Shown here in pieces: positions 44,656 through 55,476 of a stretch of 64,000 nt of DNA (its first letter is position 1; each line of letters starts with the position of its first letter). This DNA is from Hymenopus coronatus (Eukaryota > Arthropoda > Insecta > Mantodea > Hymenopodidae): the NCBI GenBank assembly GCA_030762935.1, contig CM060899.1, positions 17,405,001-17,469,000 on the forward strand. Direction: 5' to 3'. The notes below the pieces were generated by a model, which was not told the origin of the DNA, did no database searches, and was given only the letters and a program-made list of their open reading frames with translations. The position numbers and the translations under genes were made by a program.

Positions 44656-45515
44656 TGTTTACTTTCTCTACACGTACTATGTACATAGTGTATAGGGAAG
44701 ATATTGCATTCCACTCAAAAATTTGATACCGAGATTTCACCAGAGAAACATAATTTGAGTCCCCCTGAATCCACAAAAAAAAAAAAAGAAAAAAATATAT
44801 ATTTTCAGAAAAAGGTCCGTTTGTATGTTTGCTTAGTTCAAAATGCAAAAGGTCGTTGAATACCAAACTTGGTATCTAATTTTGGTATCTTTCAAGGATG
44901 CGACACAAAACTTTTCACGAAAATCCCCCCACTCCAAATACCTGTACATGGAACTTTTTTCTAAATTACGATTTTCTTAAAAATGGCTGTAAAGATTTTG
45001 ATTAAAATATCGTATATTAGAGGTATTTATTTGACCAATAAAATATATATCTTGAATTTTCTGGGAATAGCCTCTGAAGCTTACTTTATTCTGAATGAAT
45101 TTTGCATAACTGCTAAACCGTAAGAGATGGACAAAAACTTACCACACATAACATGTAGAGCACGTTAAAACACAAAATTTATTTAATACATTTTTTGGTG
45201 TAGTTGATCGTGTTTTAGATATTCCTTGTTTTTGGCTTCAGCTTTGAAAAACTATACTTTTCTCATACAGGAATTTGTCAACTCCTGTCCATATAAACAA
45301 GGAACTTCAGTCACATAGCAACCAGCTTTTGACTATCACTTTAACCTATGGTACTGCCTTATTTCGCTTCTGCTTACAAGGAAGCAAGTAATAAGACTAT
45401 TTCTGCTAATTTTTTCTCGATTAGCATGAAGTAAATAGAAGCATAAGCTTTTTAACAATAATTTGATACAGAGATGTAGAGAACATCATGTGATTGTTAT
45501 ACCGATTTTTTTTAA
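44656..45515 (-). mobile_element. HLE1, complete, inserted in R3
   Basis: CTTTCTCTACACGTACTATG hairpin, palindrome AAATACCAAACTTGGTATCT, type A module, 5' terminus GTAGAGAACATCATGTGATT then GTTATACCGATTTTT. The tract is lost apart from 'ccgtttgtatgtttgc'. Confidence 0.93.
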
Positions 45516-45692
45516 GTAAAACTCTTAAAAATTTTGCTTTTCAATTTTTAAAAAAGTAACTTATCCATATACATAAATTTTTATCGTTAAAATAAAGCAT
45601 ATTTAGATGAAAATGTGTGGTAAAAATTTCAGCCCTTAAGTGTCATTTGGTTAATGAGATAATGGGCCAATTATATAAAATTTTACATAAAT
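45516..45692 (-). repeat. R3 inverted repeat, left arm, middle part
   Basis: The reverse complement ('gggctgaaatttttaccaca' ... 'gtatatggataagttacttt' ... 'aaaatttttaagagtttta') matches 48060-48235. Confidence 0.78.
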
Positions 45693-46353
45693 TAAAAAAA
45701 ATCTGATGTCCTCCACTCATATGACAATTTCTACATCTACGTAACAAATTATTGTTAGTAAGATTATTCTTCTATCCATTTAATGCTAAAACATTAGCAG
45801 AAACGATCTTATTACGTAGTTCGTTATGACTAGAAATGAAATAAGGGAATACACTAGACTAAACCGACAGTCAAATGTTTTAAAATGTGGTTTATATGGA
45901 ATTGAAATCCAATTCTTTGCGTAGCCAAGCGTTGACATGTTCCCGAAGGAGAAAGTTCAAGTATTTTAAAACTGAAATCAATAACAAGGAATATCTCGAA
46001 AACGGCCAACTGTACGAAAAAAACTTATATGACACAAATTTTATGTTTTAAGTGTTCTACATTTTTTGAGTGTTAACATTGAGTCCATCTCTTACGATTT
46101 AGCAGTTATGCAAAATTCCGTAAAACTCATTATGAACAAAGTAGTCTTTCGAGGCTATTCCTAGAAAATTCAAAATAACCATTTTATTTGGCATGTAAAT
46201 ATCTTAAATATAAGAGATTTTAATAAAAAAATTCGATTTTTTTTTCATGTAAAGATTCGTTTGGGGTGGAGGGATTTTCTTGAAAACTTTCGTGTCCCAT
46301 CCTTGGAAGATACTGAACATAAATACCAACTTTTCGGTTTTGAGCTATGCTGT

Positions 46354-46406
<53 letters not shown>

Positions 46407-46570
46407 GGAAGACTGACAGTGACACACACGGACATTTTTCTAAAACTGATTTTTCTTTGCATTCAGGGGGACTGAAAACATGTATTTCCAATGAAGTCTC
46501 GGTATCGAATTTTTGGGTGCATTACAATACCTTCTCTATGTACAAGGTACGTGTAGAAAAATTAAAAAGA
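45693..46570 (+). mobile_element. HLE1, complete, module type B, inserted in R3
   Basis: AAAAAAAATCTGATGTCCTC start, AC tract of about 46 bases at 46358-46403, shortened hairpin (CTCTATGTACAAGGTACGTG), end GTAGAAAAATTAAAAAG. Its sides rejoin as one R3 sequence. Confidence 0.93.
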
Positions 46571-46891
46571 ATATAACGTTCTTTTCAAACACAACTTTGC
46601 AGTATTTCGAAACTCTCACATGAAGAAAACATGAGCCTGCTGCCAATTCTGCGAAAAGCTAAAGTAGAACTTTCCAATCAAAATATCTCTTCTCTAACAT
46701 GAATATTTACAAAGTTGTTGCTGTTTTACCAAACATGTTCTAAAAGACCACTACACAGGATTATCTCCAGCAATATTTTTAAACTATTTACAATTAGTGT
46801 GCCTCTAATAAGGTCCTACCTAAATGAGCGGGAGATTCCAATATGCAATTAAAACATAAAACCTTTGAAATTTTAAATGCGGTTTTCGTAA
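46571..46891 (-). repeat. R3 inverted repeat, left arm, inner part
   Basis: The reverse complement ('ttttaattgcatattggaat', 'gtaaatagtttaaaaatatt', 'aacagcaacaactttgtaaa', 'gagagtttcgaaatactgca') matches 47715-48030. Confidence 0.8.
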
Positions 46892-47714
46892 TTTTTACTT
46901 TCTCTACTCGTACTATGTACATAGTGTATAGAGAAGGTATTGCATTCCACCCAAAAATTCGATGTCGAGATTTCACCGGAAATACATATTTTGGTTCCCC
47001 CTGAATCCAAAAAAACATTTTTGGAGTAAGGTCCATGTTTGTGTGTCTCTGGACAGCATAGCTCAAAAACGAAAACACGTTAAATACCAAACCTGGTATT
47101 TAAGATTGCTATCTTCTAATGATTCGACACGAAGATTTTCAAGAGAATCCCCCCACCCCAATTTACCCTTTCATGAAAAAAAAAAATCGAAAATTTTGAT
47201 TAAAATCTCCTATATTTAAGATATTTATATGCCAAATAAAACGTACATCTTAAATTTTCTGGGAATAGCCTCTAAATATCTGTCTATTCTCGATGATTTT
47301 TATTGAATTTTGAATAAATGGTAAACTGTAAGATATAGACAAAATCTTATTACACAAACATGTAGATATCGATAAAACACACAATTTATTTTGTATACAT
47401 TTTTTCGTGGAGCTGATATTTTTGAGATATTCCGTGTTTTTGGTTTCAGCTTTAAAAAGCTTATACTTTTCTCATACAGAAATTTGTCAACTGCTGACCA
47501 TACAAAGGAACTTCAGTTACATAGCAACCAGCTTTTCACTATCATTTTAACCTATGGTACTCCCTTATTTCGCTTCTACTTACAAGGAAGCAAGTAACAA
47601 GACTATTTCTGCTTGTGTTTTTCTCGATTAGCTTGAAGTAAATAGAAGCATAAGTTTTTTAACAATAATTTGTTGCAAAGATGTAGAGAAAGTAATGTGA
47701 ATGGAACACATGAG
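46892..47714 (-). mobile_element. HLE1, complete, at the centre of the R3 inverted repeat
   Basis: CTTTCTCTACTCGTACTATG hairpin; palindrome AAATACCAAACCTGGTATTT; 5' terminus GTAATGTGAATGGAACACAT then GAGATTTTTT. R3 arms abut both sides in opposite orientation. Confidence 0.94.
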
Positions 47715-48395
47715 ATTTTTTATATTTTAATTGCATATGAAATTTTCAAATATCCTACTCATTTTTCTGTAACTTTCTTACAAGTACGCCAATGGTAAAT
47801 AGTTTAAAAATGTTATTGTAAATAATGCTGCATAGTAGCTTTTTAGAACATTTTTATACATTAACTTGGTAAAACATCAACAACTTTGTAAATGTTAGTG
47901 GAAGACAAGAGACTTTTTTTTTTTTTTTAATTTGATTGGAAAATTTTACTTTAGCTATTGGCATCTCGCTTATATTCCCATCTTGTGAGAGTTTCGAGTA
48001 CTGCAAAGTTGTGTTTGCAAAGTTAGGAATCAATTTCTGAAGAAGTAAATGTTTCTATACAAATGTACAATTATCTCAAAAACTGACACAAAGGGCTGAA
48101 ATTTTTACCACATATTTCCACTTAAATAGGCCTTATTTCAACGAAACATTTTTATTATATGGATTAGTTATTTCTTTTGAATTTAAAAATCATTTTGCAA
48201 CAGCATTTTTAGAGTTTTCTTAAAATTAGCATACCTCTCCTTCTAATGAACAGAAGTATTTTATTTTTCGGTAATCAACAGTAAAGTTATTACTGAATAT
48301 AATTTGAAAAATTTAGCTAATTATTTTAAATAATTGCTAAGATAATAGGTCAAACTTTATCATTGGCAGGATAGGACATTCCGACTCCCCATAAG
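47715..48395 (+). repeat. R3 inverted repeat, right arm, uninterrupted
   Basis: About 680 non-coding AT-rich bases whose inverted counterpart is 44496-46891 after removal of two HLE1 copies. By eye the identity is moderate, with several small indels. It may be the terminal repeat of a fold-back type element or the product of an inverted duplication. Confidence 0.75.
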
Positions 48396-48788
48396 AGTTT
48401 TGCCTACTATTAACACTGACCTAAGAATAGTTTCTAGAAACTTGAGTAGAGAGGCTTGCATGAAAGGAAGACAATATTATTTTAAATATATTAGCTAAAC
48501 ATTATTTAATTTTGCTAAACGATTCTAACTTGAGCAAACACTCATTACCCGGGTAAATTTTTGGGTTGTGCACTTTAATTTAGCTTGTTTTGCAGTGGAA
48601 GGTTCAGCGCGGTTATGTTGGCTTGCCTGCCTTGCGGCTACTGCCATTATTCAAACCATGTGGTTTGTTTTCATTCCATATATGCTGTTAGCTACATTAC
48701 GATGTGTTGTGTGTTTAAGTATGTTGTGTTCTCAATTTATTTTGGAGAAACACGTCATAACTAGAATACCAGACCAGAATGTAACTTT
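48396..48788. other. Unassigned sequence
   Basis: Not part of the R3 match. TTACCCGGGTAA at 48546-48557 equals the tail motif found beside HLE1 hairpins at 885-896 and 59980-59991. No gene seen. Confidence 0.4.
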
Positions 48789-49593
48789 AAAAATCTGATG
48801 TGTACCATTCACATGACTTTCTCTATATCCCTCCAACAAATTATTCTTAAAAAACTTATATTTCTATTTACTTTATGTTAATCAGAAAAAATTAGCAGAA
48901 ATAGTCCTATTGCTTGCTTCCTTGTAAGTAGAAGCGAAATAAGGGACTACCATAGGTTAAAGTGATAGTCAAAAGCTGGTTGCTATGTCAATGAAGTTCC
49001 TTTATTTATATGTATCGGAGTTGACAAATTTCTGAATGAGAAAAGTATAAGTTTTTTAAAGGTGAAACCAATAACAAGGAATATTTCAAAAACGATAAAC
49101 TCCACGAAAAAAATGTCTATACCATAAATTGTATGTTTTAACATGCTCTACATTTTTTATGGGTTAAGTTTTTGTCCATCTCTTAAGGTTTATGAGTTAT
49201 GAAAAATTCATCCAGAATAAAGTAGCCTTCAGAGCCTATTCCCAGAAAATTTAAGATATATATTTTATTTGTCAGGTATATAGCTTTAATATATGATATT
49301 TTAAACAAAATCGTTAGAGCCAATTTTAAGAAAATCAAAATCTTCGTGTCGCATCCCTGGAAGATACTTAACTTAAATACCAAGTTTGGTATTTTAGCTA
49401 CTATTCGTTTTTGAGTTATCGTGTTCACAGACACACGGACACACAAACGGACCTTTTTTTGAAAATGCTTTTTATGGATACAGGGGGTCCTAAAACATGT
49501 ATTTCCCGTGAAATCTCGACATCGAATTTTTGGGTGGAATACAATACTTCTCTATCCCTATGTATATTGTACATACGGGCTAGAGAAAGTAAA
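48789..49593 (+). mobile_element. HLE1, near-complete, small internal deletion
   Basis: AAAAATCTGATGTGTACCAT start. About 40 bases are missing at ~49340 (the 'tttcgaaaaa...ttccatg...ggggg' part). Hairpin loop altered (TATGTATATTGTACATACGG); ends AGAGAAAGTAAAAATC. Confidence 0.92.
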
Positions 49594-49722
49594 AATCTGT
49601 GTTCCCTTACATGATTTTCTCTACATATCTGCTACAAATTATTGTTACAAAACGCAATTTTCCATGTACTTCATCCTAATCGAGAAAAACTAATAGAAAT
49701 TGCCTTATTACTCGTTTCCATT
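49594..49722 (+). mobile_element. HLE1 5' end, left of a SINE
   Basis: 'tgtgttcccttacatgattt', 'tctctacatatctgctacaa' to 'ttattactcgtttccatta'. It begins directly after the previous copy, head to tail. Confidence 0.8.
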
Positions 49723-49931
49723 AGCTTTTACTGCTCTGGCACCGCAGGCGATGACACTGAGGATACATGAAGATGGAGCTCCGGTGGAATGTGATGACGG
49801 GGGAAACCGGAGAAACCCCGCCCCTGCGCCGCTTTGTTCACCACAAGACTCTCATGCGGTCGCTTGGAATCGAACCCGGGCCGTCTAAGTGACGGGCGAA
49901 TGGTCTGACCACTCGGCCACGGCGGGGGCCT
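49723..49931 (-). mobile_element. SINE-1, with complete tRNA-like head
   Basis: Minus strand: CCGTGGCCGAGTGGTCAGAC (A box), a class II-sized spacer, CCCGGGTTCGATTCCAAGCG (B box), then 'caaagcggcgcaggggcggg', 'cattccaccggagctccatc', 'catcgcctgcggtgccagag'. The A tail is gone. It lies inside an HLE1. The Ser/Leu-type layout is the best clue to the parental tRNA. Confidence 0.9.
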
Positions 49932-50560
49932 TTTCTTAGTATGGACAGGAGTTGACAAATTCCCGTTTGAGAAAAGTATAAGCTTTTTTAAAGCTGAAAC
50001 CAATAAAAAGGGATATCTCAAAAACGATTCACTCCAGAAAAAAAAAGTATATGACATAAATTGTGCGTTTTAACGAGCCTTACATTTTCTGTTAAGTAAG
50101 TATTTGTCTAGCTCTCACAGTTTGCCTGTTATGCAAAATTCCGTAAAATTCGTCCAGAATAAAGTAGTCTTCAGAGGCTATTCCCAAAAAGTACAAAATA
50201 TACATATTATTTGTCACGTAAATATTTCTAGCGATTTTGATTAAAATATCGTATATTAGTAGCATTTTTTAGAAAATCCAAATTTTCGAATTTTTTTCCA
50301 AGTAAAAGGTAGTTGGGGGTGGAGGGATTTTCTCAAAAATCTTCGTGTCGCAGCCTCGGAAGATACCAAATCAAAATACCAAGTTTGGTATTTAACGGAC
50401 TTTTCGTTTTTTGTGCTATGCTGTCCACACACGCACACACACACACACGCACACATCACACGGACATTTTCTAAAAATGCTTTTTTTGTATTTAGAGAAT
50501 GTCAAAAGATGTTTTTCCAGTGAAATCTCGGTATCGAATTTTTGGGTTTATTACAATTTC
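49932..50560 (+). mobile_element. HLE1, right part, fused at the hairpin to the next copy
   Basis: Resumes with 'tatggacaggagttgacaaa' and reaches 'gaatttttgggtttattaca', then TTTCTGTACACTATATACAT. The second hairpin arm belongs to an opposite copy, so two elements share one hairpin. Confidence 0.9.
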
Positions 50561-51412
50561 TGTACACTATATACATAGTGTATAGAGAAGGTATTGTATT
50601 GCACCCAAAAATTCGATACCGAGATTTCAACGGAAATGTGATATGAGACCCCCGAAACCAAAACCCCCAGAACATTTTTAGAAAAAAATCCGTGTGTGTG
50701 TGCGTGTGTGTGTGTGTGTGTCTGTGGACAGCATAGCTCAAAAACGAAAAGTGTGTTAAAACCCAAACTTGGTATTTAGGTTTGGTATCTTCCAAGGATG
50801 CGACACGAAGATTTTCAAGAAAATTCCTCCACCCCAACTACCCTTTACATGGAACCTTTTTCGAAAATCTATATTTTCTTAAAAATGGCTCTAACAATTT
50901 CGATTAAAATACGGTATATTAAAGATATTTACCTGACAAGTACATCTTGAATTTTCTGGGAATAGCCTCTAAAGACTACTTTATTCTGAACGCTTTTTAC
51001 GGAATTTTGCATAACTGGTAAACCGTAAGAGATAGACAAAAGCTTACTGCACAAAAAATGTAGATCACGATAAAACACACAATTTATGTTCTATACATTT
51101 CTTTCGTGGAGTTGATTGTTTTTGAGATATTCCTTGTTATTGGTTTCAGCTTTAAGAAACTTATGTCTTTCTCGTGCAGGAATTTGTCAACTCCTGTCCA
51201 TACAAACAAAGGAACTTCAGTCACATAGCAACCAGCTTTTGACTGTTACTTTAACCTATGGTACTCCCTTTTTTTCGCTTCTACTTACGAGGAAGTAAGT
51301 AATAAGCTTATTTCCGCTAACTTTTCTCGATTAACATTAAGTAAATAGAGTCATAAGATTTTTAATAATTTTCTGCAGATATGTAGAGAAAGTCATGTGA
51401 ATGGAACACAAG
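50561..51412 (-). mobile_element. HLE1, complete apart from the shared hairpin, type A
   Basis: From ATAGTGTATAGAGAAGGTAT to the 5' terminus GTCATGTGAATGGAACACAA then GATTTTTTTTT. GT tract at 50692-50719. Confidence 0.92.
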
Positions 51413-51557
51413 ATTTTTTTTTGTATTACACGACTTTCTCTACCTATTTTGTAACAAAAGCTCAGTTCAATCTAATCGAGATAAACATTACCATGAATAG
51501 TCTTATTACTTAGGTGATTGAAGGAAAAGGGAAATAAGGGATTACACTAGGCTAAAG
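51413..51557 (+). mobile_element. HLE1 5' fragment, module type B
   Basis: 'gtattacacgactttctcta' to 'gattacactaggctaaagtg', where GC-rich DNA begins. Confidence 0.75.
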
Positions 51558-51800
51558 TGTTAGCGCGGCCATTTGCCTGGTCCGGGGAACACTCCGCCTT
51601 AGTGGCCAGTTAAGCTGCTTGATTGAGAAGTAGCGGCTCCAGGTCGAGAGGACCGCATTAACCGGCCGGGAAGGATTCGTCTTAACCTCCAATACTCCCC
51701 CCCCCCATTCATGACGCCTGTCATGGGCCGTGATGGGGGACGCAGCGGCCGGACGGTAAGCTTTGCCCCTTGGGGCTGTTGCGCAGGAATTTAATTTAAA
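51558..51800. other. GC-rich block of unknown origin
   Basis: A clearly GC-rich island (CGCGGCCATTTGCCTGGTCC, GAGGACCGCATTAACCGGCC, GGGACGCAGCGGCCGGACGG) in AT-rich surroundings, flanked on both sides by HLE1. No open frame or RNA signature recognised. It may be a SINE-like repeat or a captured genomic fragment. Confidence 0.5.
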
Positions 51801-51809
51801 GTGATGCTC

Positions 51810-52695
51810 GATTTTTACTTTCTCTATACGCACTATGTACATAATGTATAGAGAATGTATTGCACTCCACCAAAGAATTTGATATCGAGATTTCACCGGA
51901 AATATGTTTTAGGGTCCCCTGTATCCAAAAAAAGTATTTTCAGAAAAAAAGGTCCGTGTGTGTGTCCGTGTATCCGTGTGTTCGTGCGTCTGTGAACACG
52001 ATAACTCAAAAACGAAAAGTCGGTAAAATACTAAACTTGGTATTTAAGTTTAGTATCTTCCGGGGATGCGACACGAAGATTTTGAGAAAAATCCCCTCAC
52101 TCCAAACTACCCTTTACATGGAATTTTTTTTGAAAGTTTTTATTTTCTAAAAAATGGCTCTAACGATTTTGATTAAACTATCGTAAATTAAAGACATTTT
52201 ACCTGACAAATAAATTCTATATTTTGGATTTTCTTGGAAAAGCCTCTGAAAATTACTTTATTCTGAGTGAATTTTATGGAATTTTGCATAAGTGCTAAAC
52301 CGTAAGAGAGAGACAAAACTTACCGCACAAAAAATGTAGAGCACATTTAAACACACAATATAGTTGCATACATTTTTTTTTTCGTGGAGTTGGTTGTTTT
52401 TGAGATATTCCTTGTTTTTAGTTTCAGCTTTTAAAAATATACTTTTCTCATACAGGAGTTTATCTTCTCGTATCCATACAAACAAAGGAACTTCAGTTGC
52501 ATAACAACCAGATTTTGACTATAACTTTAACCTATGGTACTCCCTTATTTTGCTTCTTCTTACACGGAAGCAAGTAATAAGACTATTTCTGCTGATTTTT
52601 CTGTTTAACATGAAGTAAATAGAAGCATAAGCTGGTTAACACTCATTTGTTGCAGAGATGTAGAGAAAGTCATGTGAATGAACGCATCGGATTTT
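51810..52695 (-). mobile_element. HLE1, complete, type A
   Basis: CTTTCTCTATACGCACTATG hairpin; tract degenerated to mixed GTGT/CCGTGT (51953-51988); 5' terminus GTCATGTGAATGAACGCATC then GGATTTTTT. Confidence 0.94.
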
Positions 52696-53338
52696 TTTTT
52701 AATTTGGAAACTAAATGCTTCTGCAGAAAGTAGTGCGAAATTCAGCCATCTATGGAATATTATATGGTGGTTATCATTTATTTGACCAAAGAAATTGTAA
52801 TGTGGGTTTAATTTGTGGGTTTTCATTAACAGGTGGACGAACAGAAGTTTCCTTTGCAATGTTTTCATTACAGATTTTCTCCCACTAAATCCATGTTATG
52901 CACTTATCAATGGTTCGCAAAACTGTATTTGCTCAGATATCCCAGTCGTTTGCCGCCTTAAAAGTAAATAAGACATATGAATAACGCTCTGTTTCATTTC
53001 ACAGAGGCAATGTTTAGTATGAAACGGCGTGGCGCTGCACCATGAGAAGTGTTTACTCAACTAACATGAGTCCAATATCTCCCTCGTCTATTTTCACATT
53101 TGTATAATGATGTGTTCAGTGTTTAAAAAGGCATGAAAGAGAGGGAATGTGTTATTTAATGCTGTTTTATGCTCTGTGCTTTATGTAGCTTTGAATTAAT
53201 GATGGTTTCTGTAAAAGCCTCTCTTACATGTTACCTAAACTGAAAATTAATGTGATCATGGAACGCTTTGCAGATGTTCGCCTTCATCACTGCAGCTTAC
53301 TGATGAGCTTTCGAGTAATCTGCGGTAGAGTCCATATG
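52696..53338. other. Unassigned sequence
   Basis: No HLE1 or coding resemblance detected. Contains nothing I can name. Confidence 0.4.
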
Positions 53339-53366
53339 CTCTTTTACTTTCTAGACCATGCATGTA
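53339..53366 (-). mobile_element. HLE1 hairpin, left arm, split by a mariner derivative
   Basis: CTCTTTTACTTTCTAGACCA then TGCATGTA: the outer arm of an HLE1 hairpin. The inner arm continues at 54061. Confidence 0.7.
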
Positions 53367-54060
53367 CGAGCCCGTTTTTTTTTTTTCTGCCTCCGATAGA
53401 CTAAAGATAAAAGAAAAGTTCATAGAAAATAATTATTTTATTACTAAAAGTTTTGTACACTTATAGTTACTTTTCAACATAATAACCGAAAAGATTGAGA
53501 CTTTATCGTATCTGTGCACAAGCTTTGCAATACCCGCTTCAAAAAATGCTGCTACCAATGCTTTCAAATGAGCATTGACGTTGTTTTGAAGATCTTCGTT
53601 GGTTTGAAAGTGCTGCCTTTCTAGCCAGGTCTTCAGTTCAGGGAAAAGGTAAAAGTCACTGGATGTGACTCAGGACTGTACGGTGGATGATCGAAAATGT
53701 CCCATTGAAATTGTTCAAGGAGCCGATGGGTTGTGCCAGCAGTGTGTGCACGAGCATTGTCATGGATCAACACAATTCCTGAAGTCAGCATTCCTCTTCG
53801 TTTGTTTTGAATGGCTCTCCGCAAACGTCGTAGAATTTCACAATAAACAGCTGCATTGATAGTGGTTCCGGGCTGCATCATTGGCGGCAACATTTTTTGA
53901 AGCGGGTATTGCAAAGCTTGTGCACAGGCACGATAAATGTCTTAATCTTGTCGATGATTATGTTCATAAGTGTACAAAACTTTTAGTAATAAAATAATTG
54001 TTTTCTACGAACTTGTCTTTTATTTATAGCCTATCGAAGGGTGAAAAAAAAAGGCCCTCG
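53367..54060 (-). mobile_element. Fold-back mariner derivative, 694 bp
   Basis: Flanked by TA on both sides (53365-53366 and 54061-54062). Ends CGAGCCCGTTTTTT and CGAGGGCCTTTTTT (reverse-complemented). Read on the minus strand: an inverted copy of the mariner 3' end (54060 to ~53877, about 184 bases), then the C-terminal half of the transposase gene and its 3' end again (to 53367). The two arms are inverted copies of each other. The junction ('gccgccaatg|atgcagcccg') differs from that of the 28 kb and 63 kb elements. Confidence 0.88.
53530..53914 (-). pseudogene. mariner transposase C-terminal fragment
   Basis: Reads PGTTINAAVYCEILRRLRR, then LIHDNARAHTAGTTHRLLEQ with the second catalytic aspartate, then HPPYSPESHPVTF, where a frameshift destroys the third site (normally YSPDLAPSD). 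Further C-terminal codons follow in the other frame. It lacks the DNA-binding half and the first aspartate. Confidence 0.88.
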
Positions 54061-54125
54061 TATAATATACGTAGTGGGTAGAGAAGGTATTATATTCCAT
54101 ATAAGAATTCAATACCTTTTAGAGA
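54061..54125 (-). mobile_element. HLE1 hairpin, right arm and short remnant
   Basis: TATAATATACGTAGTGGGTA then 'gagaaggtattatattccat': completes the hairpin begun at 53339. Cut by the next copy. Confidence 0.72.
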
Positions 54126-54129
54126 GTCT

Positions 54130-54960
54130 GAAAAAAATCCAATGTGCTTCATTCACATGACTTTCTCTACATTTCTACAACAAATTATTGCTAAAAATCT
54201 TATGCTTCTATTTACTCCATGCAAATCGAGAAAAAATGGCAGAAATAGTCTTATTTCTTGCTTCCTTGTAAGTAGAAGCGAAATAAGGGAGTATCATAGG
54301 TTAAAGTGAAGTCAAAAGCTGGTTACTAGGTGTCTGAAGTTCCTTTGTTTGTATGGACACGAGTTGGCAAATTCCTGTATGAGAAAAGCATAACTATTTT
54401 ATAGCTGAAACCAATATCAACGAATGTCTAAGAAAACGATCAAATCCACGAAAAAAAAGGATGTAATATAGATTGTGTGTTTTAATGAGCTCTACATTTT
54501 TATGTTAAGTTAGCTTTTGTCTATCTCTTACGGTTTACCAGCAAAATTATACCAGAACAAAGAGGTCTTCAGAGGCTATTCCCAGAAAATTCAAGATATA
54601 CGTTTTATTTGCCGTGTGTTTTACGGTATTTTAATCAAAATCGTTAGAGCAATTTTTGAGAAAACCAACATTTTCGAAAATTGTTCCAAATAAAGCGTAG
54701 TTTGGAGTCGGAGGATTTTTCTCAAAATCTTCGTTTCGCATCCTTGGAAGATACTAATACGAAGTTTGATGTTTTACCGCATATTTGTTCACAGGTAAAC
54801 GGACACACACGCATACATGGATCTTTTTCTAAAAGCTCATTTTGGACACTGGGGGCCGTAAAGCGTCTATTTCCCGTGAAATCTAGGTATCAAATTTTTG
54901 GGTGGAATACAATATCTTCTCTGTACACTGTGTACATAGTATGTGTAGAGAACGAAAAAC
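54130..54960 (+). mobile_element. HLE1, near-complete, type A, palindrome lost
   Basis: AAAAAAATCCAATGTGCTTC start; 'atactaatacgaagtttgat' replaces the palindrome; hairpin TGTACACTGTGTACATAGTA; ends GTAGAGAACGAAAAACGG. Confidence 0.9.
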
Positions 54961-55476
54961 GGTGCTTTATATTCTGAGCAGGAAGCTACCGAAACGAGGC
55001 CATAGACCGAGTTTCGTAATCCCATGAACAACATAAAACAATGTTGACAGTTCTCAATATTTATGGACATATTATAATTATAAACAGATGGTTTTACTTA
55101 TTTCACGGAGTTAATGCTTACTAGTCTACGATATTCAGTTGTTGCCTTGCTTAGCATCAGTGCTGACAACATTCGTCGTATAGAACGAAAAAATTCTATA
55201 CAACGGAGGCAGTGTAGCAGTCGTAATTCTGCTCTGCATAATTTCTTCTGGTTCAGCAGATTCCATGTACATGATATTAAAATCATGCGCCATTTTATGA
55301 ATCGATACGAGCTTTCAGAGTTATAGCTTACTTGAATGAGACCGTGGATCTACAAACCAAAGTTGGCTGCATTGGAGTGTTATAATTTTATAACACTGAG
55401 TGACAGAAGTTTCTATTTTAACACCACTGACAGCTGGTAAAAGAACTAATTTTAGCATCAACTGTCTAACAAACAT
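54961..55476. other. Unassigned sequence
   Basis: No repeat or protein family resemblance seen on either strand. Confidence 0.4.
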
